Assembly (NCBI GenBank): GCA_014523625.1
Contig: JAATVP010000242.1
Span: 1 to 12,387 of the forward strand
Length of the DNA stretch: 12,387 bases
Reading direction: 5' to 3'
Origin: Nitrososphaerales archaeon TH5896
Lineage (GTDB): Archaea; Thermoproteota; Nitrososphaeria; Nitrososphaerales; Nitrososphaeraceae
How positions within the stretch are numbered: the first letter of the stretch is position 1; every line of letters begins with the position of its first letter. The notes under the pieces were generated by a model, which was given only the letters and a program-made list of their open reading frames with translations, had not been told where the DNA came from and did not search any database. A program made the translations under genes and the position numbers. Shown piece by piece: positions 8,392 through 12,387 of the stretch.

Positions 8392-9051
8392 CTAGTAAAT
8401 TGAGCTTTCAGTCCTTGATTCTGGTCCCTGAGTTGGGAGGTCGGGAAATTTATCCCTAGTATTCTCTTCAACCACTGCAGTAGCTTCCTCAATAATTTTT
8501 ATTGCTTCATCATCCAGGCTCAAAGTGCCACTTGATATTTCAGGCGAAGGTATTTGACCTGTGCCTGACATTATGTTACCCAATAGATCAGATATTTGAC
8601 CAAAAGATTGGTCTGCATGTGGCATCATCGAGGAAAGCCCGCCTTGAATTCCCTTTATAACTGACATCGCGGGACTAAGTGTAATCACGACATCCCCTAG
8701 TTCAGTCATGGTATTGAGCCGTAATTGTATCTGTTCCAAAGCCAACTTAGCAGAATTAACCATCTTGTTCATCCTTCTGATTTGAGAGAGTTCATTCGAT
8801 AACAATTTTGCATAACGACTATCATGATTCTGCATTGCAGTTACAATCCTACCGAAAATGAGTTTATCTTTTTCCTGCATTTTAGTTGAAATCGTCTCAA
8901 GCTTTGTAACCTGCATCTGCAACTTGCTTCTAGCCTCCTCAATACGTGGCTTCAATGGAGCCTGTGGCTTTACACCTTCAAGTATCTTATTTCTGACGGA
9001 TTCGCCTACGCTATCTCCTTGCTGTTTATTCCATTTATTGCCAAACGACAT
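8392..9051 (-). CDS. cdvB: CdvB paralogue (ESCRT-III-like cell division protein)
   Basis: 219 residues with the ESCRT-III/Snf7 pattern. A short basic N-terminus leads to a long charged helical hairpin (about 33-115, with KLQMQVTKLETISTKMQEKDK and a basic RRMNKMVNSAKLALEQIQLRL second helix), then shorter helices (about 118-162), a linker rich in G, S and P, and an acidic C-terminal helix (about 178-198). Family members polymerise on membranes and drive constriction during archaeal cell division with CdvA and the AAA ATPase CdvC (Vps4-like). The tail carries FPDLPTQGP (202-210), close to the proline-rich MIM2 pattern through which ESCRT-III proteins bind Vps4 MIT domains; that role is inferred. 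It has no winged-helix tail and no cdvA or cdvC beside it, so it is best called one of the several CdvB paralogues of Thaumarchaeota; which one cannot be told. The ATG at 9051 follows a TATA box. Confidence 0.85.
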   Translation of the reverse strand: MSFGNKWNKQQGDSVGESVRNKILEGVKPQAPLKPRIEEARSKLQMQVTKLETISTKMQEKDKLIFGRIVTAMQNHDSRYAKLLSNELSQIRRMNKMVNSAKLALEQIQLRLNTMTELGDVVITLSPAMSVIKGIQGGLSSMMPHADQSFGQISDLLGNIMSGTGQIPSPEISSGTLSLDDEAIKIIEEATAVVEENTRDKFPDLPTQGPESRTESSIY

Positions 9052-9091
9052 GATAACAACGTTACAGTTTTGATTTTGATTATTCTGAATG

Positions 9092-9106
9092 CATATTAAA
9101 AAAAAT
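9092..9106 (-). promoter_or_regulatory. TATA box of the cdvB paralogue
   Basis: On the minus strand this reads ATTTTTTTTAATATG, centred about 47 bases before the ATG at 9051, which predicts a short leader of roughly 20 bases. It is the strongest A/T box in the upstream region. Confidence 0.45.
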
Positions 9107-9599
9107 TGTTAAGGAGCTTTAATAAATTAGAATCAATCTAGTTAACAACCTACTGTTTTTCAGCTATTATTATCGGCTGTGCTCATTCTAAGCGGGCTGG
9201 TGGTCTTTTGTGTTTCACACTCAGAGCTTTGTTTCCGGCGAGCTATTATCTATTCAAGGGGTAATATCAGTCATTGATGCTTAATATAGTAGAGTATTTG
9301 TTTCTTAACAATTGTGAGGCATAAATGAGCAAGGATATTCAACCTAACCCATATAAGTTCTATTTGTAAAAATATCTGACAACCTTCTAAGTTATGATAT
9401 TCCCATTTCAATTTCTTGCGTGACTATTTGTCTAATCTTGATACAAGGTTCATAATTGACCTGAGAGAATTTACAACATTTTCAATTCTTGCCATTTCCA
9501 TGTTAAGCTGAATCATATCTTACCTAAGAACTACTGTTAAGTGTAGTCACCTTAAAAGTTCAATTTTAATGACTTGAACTAAAAAGATAAAACCGATTG
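9107..9599. other. Gap upstream of cdvB, mostly non-coding
   Basis: About 490 bases. A locally GC-richer patch at about 9173-9245 holds a plus-strand open frame (about 9148-9277) with a hydrophobic run (LLLSAVLILSGLVVFCV) but only a GTG as a possible start. A 14-codon plus-strand ORF begins at 9324. On the minus strand a 30-codon ORF (9424-9516) is listed separately. No RNA gene is recognised. Confidence 0.45.
9424..9516 (-). CDS. Possible 30-residue helical small protein
   Basis: An ATG at 9516 opens 30 codons to the TAG at 9426-9424. The peptide is methionine-rich and amphipathic, with a heptad-like spacing of hydrophobics (M8, I11, V14/V15, L18, I21/M22, V25, L28), consistent with a short helix or coiled coil. 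It is on the same strand as cdvB and the 111-residue gene. No clear promoter and no family recognised. This may be chance or the start of a decayed gene. Confidence 0.25.
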   Translation of the reverse strand: MIQLNMEMARIENVVNSLRSIMNLVSRLDK

Positions 9600-9935
9600 C
9601 TATTCTTGCATATATATCTGGCAATATTCACATTTTTTATCTAGATTGATTATTCTCCCTTCCGCGGTGACATGGTCATTTAGGTGAGACCTAGCTTTTT
9701 CGATGCTTTTTTTGATGCCAGAGATAGTCTTTTCAGATACGTTACCAATACTAATATTCCTGATTATGCTAGTATGCAATAATCTAGAATCTACTAAAAT
9801 TGTAAATACATTATAGCTTTTAAAATAAGACAATGATGTCAACATTCTTCTAGCAACAATATATGGAAAGTATAGGATCAAAGTTCCCTGTAAAGTACCT
9901 ATTGTCTTCCTAGAATGATCTTTTTTTGTGTTCAT
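9600..9935 (-). CDS. Hypothetical 111-residue protein with C-terminal CxxC
   Basis: Not recognised. The frame runs from the ATG at 9935. A basic N-terminus (MNTKKDHSRK) is followed by a moderately hydrophobic stretch (about 11-28), too interrupted to be a sure membrane helix, then a serine/isoleucine-rich middle, a basic amphipathic helix (about 68-86) and a C-terminus with C102-x2-C105, a lone CxxC that could bind metal in a dimer or form a disulfide. The gene has the best TATA box in the window, about 42 bases upstream, predicting a leader of about 15 bases. That promoter is the main reason for calling it a gene. There is no Shine-Dalgarno sequence and it stands alone, with gaps on both sides. 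Composition is as AT-rich as the flanks, so a spurious ORF remains possible. Confidence 0.5.
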   Translation of the reverse strand: MNTKKDHSRKTIGTLQGTLILYFPYIVARRMLTSLSYFKSYNVFTILVDSRLLHTSIIRNISIGNVSEKTISGIKKSIEKARSHLNDHVTAEGRIINLDKKCEYCQIYMQE

Positions 9936-9969
9936 AGAAACAGCAAGTGTGATGTGATACGTAGTTGAC

Positions 9970-9982
9970 CTTTTTTATATGC
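9970..9982 (-). promoter_or_regulatory. TATA box of the 111-residue protein gene
   Basis: On the minus strand this reads GCATATAAAAAAG, a near-ideal archaeal TATA box, placed to start transcription about 15 bases before the ATG at 9935. Confidence 0.6.
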
Positions 9983-10187
9983 TAGAGTTCACAGCTGTCA
10001 TTTTCGTAACTAACAACCAAGACTATTCACTAATTTTTGAATCCATGCATAGTTCCTGACGATTGGTAAAGAAGAGATCTCTGAAGTGGTTGGGATCGAC
10101 AATCGGGATGCTCGAACAAACTGCATACATTTCTACCAGTAGAATGATAGGTAGATGGGGGTTCGCCAAACTATAGATTCATCCACT

Positions 10188-10613
10188 CTACATAAAATAA
10201 TGGATTCTCTCATGCACAGTTCTTTCCTCTATGCTTTTAAAGAATGTCCCACAATGACTACATACGTACATGCCAAACTGTTCAACGTCACCTTGCTTTA
10301 GTATTGTTAGTGTATCGGCTGACTCGATATCTTCAGCTACCATGTACTCACCATAATTGTTTCTTAGTATATTTTCTATAAAGAATTTGAAATCCTTTAA
10401 TGAACCACTGACCCACTGGACAGTGCATAATTTGTCAATATCATCTGCGAAACCAACTATTCTATTTTCATTTCTGTCTGAGAACATTGAATTTGACTTG
10501 GTTTCAGTGATGCCAATCAAGTCATCTTGAGAACTTAACTCTGTTTTGATATTCCCTATGAACGAAGATCTTAATTCGATAGGTAAAAAAGAAAGATTCA
10601 ATTTTATATTCAA
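10188..10613 (-). CDS. Single C2H2 zinc-finger protein
   Basis: The C-terminus holds a textbook C2H2 finger: C118-x2-C121-x12-H134-x3-H138, with the aromatic F125 inside the loop and the chain ending three residues later. In full it is YVCSHCGTFF...RTVHERIH. Such small proteins with one classical finger are frequent in Thaumarchaeota; they are thought to bind nucleic acid or a protein partner, but the role here is unknown. The region before the finger (about 50-112) is mixed alpha/beta and acidic. The longest frame starts at a TTG (10613), directly after an in-frame TGA, and an AATATAAAAT box overlaps that start. If that box is the promoter, translation would begin later, at TTG codon 32 or ATG codon 43 (10487), giving a 99-residue protein. 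I consider the ATG at 10487 at least as likely. The finger itself is certain. Confidence 0.75.
   Translation of the reverse strand: MNIKLNLSFLPIELRSSFIGNIKTELSSQDDLIGITETKSNSMFSDRNENRIVGFADDIDKLCTVQWVSGSLKDFKFFIENILRNNYGEYMVAEDIESADTLTILKQGDVEQFGMYVCSHCGTFFKSIEERTVHERIHYFM
10601..10610 (-). promoter_or_regulatory. TATA-like box overlapping the long-form start of the zinc-finger gene
   Basis: On the minus strand this reads AATATAAAAT, at codons 2-5 of the long reading. A transcript from it would begin near 10576-10582 and could not contain the TTG at 10613. The box therefore bears directly on the choice of start. Confidence 0.35.
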
Positions 10614-10877
10614 ATTTTCTCAGCTGTTATCAAATTTGGGAATTATGATCAACCAACAATGGCTGGAAGAGTTCGGATCGATGACTAAGGGAGAATGCGA
10701 ACACCGGATGTGACCCTACACATATCAAAAAGGCGGCTGGCAACTATCTGCATATACCGGGAGTGGAAATCGTGGAAGTGTGATTACGCGTGTGATTAAG
10801 TTGTAGGACGTCGAAGGAATCATTTTAACGAATCGCTATACGATTATTAAAAATTGTGACTAAAGCAGATTCCAACT
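10614..10877. other. Short gap with a GC-richer patch
   Basis: 264 bases between the zinc-finger gene and the exported protein. The part at about 10680-10810 is visibly richer in G and C than the flanks and is open in two plus-strand frames: 10685-10783, ending in CDPTHIKKAAGNYLHIPG-like sequence and lacking a start, and 10692-10796, with an ATG. This suggests a gene remnant or a small RNA, but nothing is recognised. Confidence 0.35.
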
Positions 10878-11453
10878 CTATGAAACATCAAGATCGAAGG
10901 GATAGTCTAACGGCTCTACTAAATCTGTCTTGTCATTGTCTATCGTACTTAACTCCAAAACTACATTATATGTACCACTTTGATTGAATACAGGGCCGCT
11001 AATCATTATAGGAGACCCTGGATCAGCTATCCATGCGTTTGTGAGCACATCTTGGTTTCCCCCGATAGCGTGACTTGATGAGCCTCCTCCTTTATTTTTG
11101 AACATCAATTTGACTTCGCCGTTATGATCATGAAAGAAGTCAGATAATATGTGTTTCCCATCCTTGGATATATCCATTCTAATGGTCACGTGTTGAATAT
11201 TTTCGCTTTTTCCTTCATCTAGGAATCCAATACTCATTAGAACATCATCACCTTGTTTAATATTCACAGGTTCTGTTTTCATATCTAATACCAACTTTCT
11301 GTCTCCAATCGCCGCTGCCGGAGGTGGTGCGCCGTGATGTTGAGCCTTAACTTCTTTAGAGGGTGGGTGATGACAAATAACAAAGCCTCCAATGATGATG
11401 AAGGATGCAAAGACAATGAATGACATCCTGTATCCCGTCATGACAGCTTTCAT
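10878..11453 (-). CDS. Exported or membrane-anchored beta-domain protein, archaeal
   Basis: 191 residues from the ATG at 11453. A short N-terminal segment precedes one hydrophobic helix (about 10-27), then CHHPPSKEVKAQHHGAPPP. Cleavage after EVKA (residue 37) is possible, or the helix stays as an anchor; there is no good lipobox before C27. The rest (about 50-191) alternates short strands typical of an immunoglobulin- or cupredoxin-like sandwich, with VLDMKTEPVNIKQGDDVLMSIG, HVTIRMDISKDGKHILSDFF and SGTYNVVLELSTIDNDKTD, and ends in FDLDVS. I recall similar exported proteins as frequent in Thaumarchaeota genomes, but no function is established. The exposed histidines (HH twice, HDH near the middle) might bind metal; this is speculative. 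It has a strong TATA box and is divergent from the two small ORFs to its right. Confidence 0.8.
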   Translation of the reverse strand: MKAVMTGYRMSFIVFASFIIIGGFVICHHPPSKEVKAQHHGAPPPAAAIGDRKLVLDMKTEPVNIKQGDDVLMSIGFLDEGKSENIQHVTIRMDISKDGKHILSDFFHDHNGEVKLMFKNKGGGSSSHAIGGNQDVLTNAWIADPGSPIMISGPVFNQSGTYNVVLELSTIDNDKTDLVEPLDYPFDLDVS

Positions 11454-11480
11454 TATAGTCTGCTAGAATATGAATTTTAT

Positions 11481-11495
11481 CATAAATATATATGC
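11481..11495 (-). promoter_or_regulatory. TATA box of the exported-protein gene
   Basis: On the minus strand this reads GCATATATATTTATG, about 35 bases before the ATG at 11453, predicting a leader of about ten bases. It is a strong A/T box in a good position. Confidence 0.55.
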
Positions 11496-11531
11496 TTAAA
11501 CATACATTATCGTGTAAGATCTACAAGGCCT

Positions 11532-11556
11532 AATGAATATCACAAGTGATATCATT
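11532..11556. repeat. Near-perfect palindrome between divergent genes
   Basis: AATGAATATCAC-AA-GTGATATCATT: 11 pairs with a single extra A in the left arm and a 2-base centre. The inner 7-bp arms (ATATCAC/GTGATAT, 11537-11552) are perfect. It lies about 55 bases upstream of the exported-protein TATA box and about 105 bases upstream of the TATA-like box on the other side. It could be an operator for a dimeric regulator acting on one or both genes. A transcribed hairpin is less likely because a 2-base loop is too tight. Confidence 0.5.
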
Positions 11557-11657
11557 CGTGAAAAAATGATAAATTCTAACTAGTAACATCATGCGTTAAA
11601 ACTTACCCCTTGACCTTGTAAGTCATAATGTCAATAGGTTTTGGCTAGCAAATAAAT

Positions 11658-11666
11658 GATTTATAG
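11658..11666 (+). promoter_or_regulatory. TATA-like box of the small ORF pair
   Basis: GATTTATAG, about 31 bases before the ATG at 11694, predicting a leader of a few bases. This supports transcription starting with the 32-residue ORF. Confidence 0.4.
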
Positions 11667-11693
11667 ACTGAGTGCATAGTATCTCATATTAGA

Positions 11694-11792
11694 ATGAGAA
11701 TAGTAAAGCCCACTCTCAAGATGAAATATGAAGTGGCATGCTTCTATGAGGTTCAGCGTTTGGCGCAGCAAGAGGAGAATCCAGAGGAATAA
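11694..11792 (+). CDS. Hypothetical 32-residue protein
   Basis: An ATG at 11694 opens 32 codons to the TAA at 11790-11792. The peptide has a basic start (MRIVKPTLKMKYEV), a central ACFYEVQRLAQQ likely to be helical, and an acidic end (EENPEE). It is preceded by a TATA-like box at the right distance and is followed after 6 bases by the 86-residue ORF, whose GAGGA ribosome-site-like sequence lies inside its last codons. That arrangement suggests a two-gene transcript with coupled translation. Not recognised. The short length leaves chance as an alternative. Confidence 0.4.
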   Translation: MRIVKPTLKMKYEVACFYEVQRLAQQEENPEE

Positions 11793-11798
11793 GACATC

Positions 11799-12059
11799 AT
11801 GACAGATCCAAGAACTACAGTATATTTGAGATATCGTGGTATCGGTTCACTTTCTCAATGTGAGATAAACAGGAGGCTACAAGAGGTACGTGATAAGATT
11901 ATAGAGCCTAACAGAAGTAACTTTATTCCTGAACTATCACCTGATTGGAATCCTAATACTGGCACGCTTGAAACGGAAAGCAGACCTGTTGGAATGATTG
12001 ATACTGGCTCGAATAGTAATCCTTCCTATATTGCCAAGAAGTGGATCATCAAGGACTAG
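11799..12059 (+). CDS. Hypothetical 86-residue protein
   Basis: Not recognised. 86 residues from the ATG at 11799, with GAGGA (11784-11788) 10 bases upstream, which fits a Shine-Dalgarno site for the second gene of a transcript. The N-terminal half (TTVYLRYRGIGSLSQCEINR, then a charged helix to about 35) looks folded. The second half is rich in N, P, S, T and G and probably flexible, ending in a basic IAKKWIIKD. There is no signal peptide or membrane helix, so it is probably cytoplasmic. Its last 11 bases overlap the end of the decayed gene on the other strand, so its 3' end may have been reshaped by the same rearrangement. It could be truncated. Confidence 0.5.
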   Translation: MTDPRTTVYLRYRGIGSLSQCEINRRLQEVRDKIIEPNRSNFIPELSPDWNPNTGTLETESRPVGMIDTGSNSNPSYIAKKWIIKD

Positions 12060-12387
12060 TGGTTACCCCTGTACTCCAGTTGCCGATAAAGTCGGCTGTG
12101 TCAATAGATGCTACTATTCTTTCAGGTCTATCTGAAAATAATATTGTCTTATCAGATACATCACTTAACTCTAGTGTAGAAGTTGTAGCATTTATTTCAT
12201 ATACTGAGCCAGACTCTGCACCTTGGATAGACAAGAACGTTGCTCAAGTCATATTGCTGTTGCTGCTGCCAGTTTCATTTGCTCCAGAAGGCGTCGTAGT
12301 AGTCATATTACTGAATGCGGGAGCTAAATAGGGATATGAAAGCCCAGAATGAGGTTCGAGCCATGAATAAAGATCTGCTAAAACATA
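12049..12387 (-). pseudogene. Decayed exported protein, interrupted and truncated, 5' end outside window
   Basis: On the minus strand one frame is open from the right edge except for a single TGA at 12246-12244, and ends at a TGA at 12051-12049. Before the interruption are 47 codons with a Ser/Thr/Asn/Gly-rich stretch. After it, 64 codons read ATFLSIQGAESGSVYEINAT...DKTILFSDRPERIV...DFIGNWSTG. From memory, the SGS-EIN-T...LxDVSDKTILFSDRPxRIVxxxxTxDFIGNWSTG pattern is the N-terminal part of a family of exported proteins in Thaumarchaeota and some bacteria, in which the chain continues well beyond NWSTG. Here it stops six residues later, so the rest appears deleted. The reading runs smoothly across the internal TGA, favouring a nonsense mutation over two genes. 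Several N-x-S/T sequons (NMT twice, NET, NAT, NWS) suit a surface protein. A 61-codon product from the TTG at 12234 is possible but unlikely. Confidence 0.6.

Noticed and set aside
8858..9073. 71-codon plus-strand ORF over the start of the CdvB gene
   Set aside because: Antisense shadow of the cdvB coding sequence; its cysteine/leucine-rich composition arises from the opposite-strand codons.
9148..9277. Open frame with a hydrophobic run resembling a membrane helix
   Set aside because: It begins right after a stop codon and has only a GTG in the middle of the hydrophobic run as a start; no promoter.
12041..12331. 96-codon plus-strand ORF over the decayed exported gene
   Set aside because: It is the antisense shadow of the minus-strand frame, whose translation shows a recognisable domain; the plus reading does not.
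12340..12370. GAGGTTCGAGCC, resembling a tRNA T-arm
   Set aside because: The flanking bases do not form the 5-bp T stem, and no acceptor or anticodon arm is present.

Overview
The window reads as chromosomal DNA from an ammonia-oxidising-type archaeon (Thaumarchaeota / Nitrososphaeria). The evidence is an archaeal-type alanyl-tRNA synthetase with its N-terminal zinc module, an archaeal-type leucyl-tRNA synthetase, a CdvB/ESCRT-III-like division protein, a single C2H2 zinc-finger protein of a kind common in this phylum, and A/T-rich TATA-box promoters lying so close to start codons that many transcripts should be leaderless or nearly so. Base composition is AT-rich, and genes cover only about 70% of the window, with several gaps of 0.25 to 1 kb. 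A low-GC soil lineage such as Nitrosocosmicus would fit, but that is inference from composition and gene spacing only.

Layout, left to right. (1) Positions 1-473, minus strand: 5' part of an exported DUF192-family protein that runs off the left edge. (2) 474-1568: about 1.1 kb without a convincing gene, holding one clear 10-bp inverted repeat. (3) 1569-7311, plus strand: alaS and leuS one base apart, an aminoacyl-tRNA synthetase operon filling nearly half the window. (4) 7344-7562, minus: a small two-helix membrane protein, convergent with leuS, whose N-terminus is encoded by an 18-bp tandem duplication. Two possible micro-ORFs lie just upstream of it. (5) 7761-8391: an apparently empty gap. 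(6) 8392-9051, minus: a CdvB paralogue standing alone, without cdvA or cdvC beside it. (7) 9424-10613, minus: a possible 30-codon ORF, a 111-residue protein of unknown function behind a strong TATA box, and a C2H2 zinc-finger protein. (8) 10878-11453, minus: an exported or membrane-anchored protein with a predicted beta-rich domain. (9) 11694-12059, plus: a pair of tiny unknown ORFs. They are divergent from the exported protein, and the shared upstream region carries a strong palindrome. (10) 12049-12387, minus: remains of another exported protein, interrupted by an in-frame TGA and cut short, continuing past the right edge.

Functionally, the two synthetases supply charged tRNA for translation and the CdvB paralogue belongs to the Cdv (ESCRT-like) division or membrane-remodelling machinery. 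The remaining genes are short, mostly single-gene units. I found no rRNA, tRNA, CRISPR array, transposase or phage module, and no gene set that clearly forms a new multi-gene system. The most unusual items are the decayed exported-protein gene overlapping the end of an ORF at the right edge, the palindrome between the divergent promoters, and the repeat-built N-terminus of the small membrane protein.
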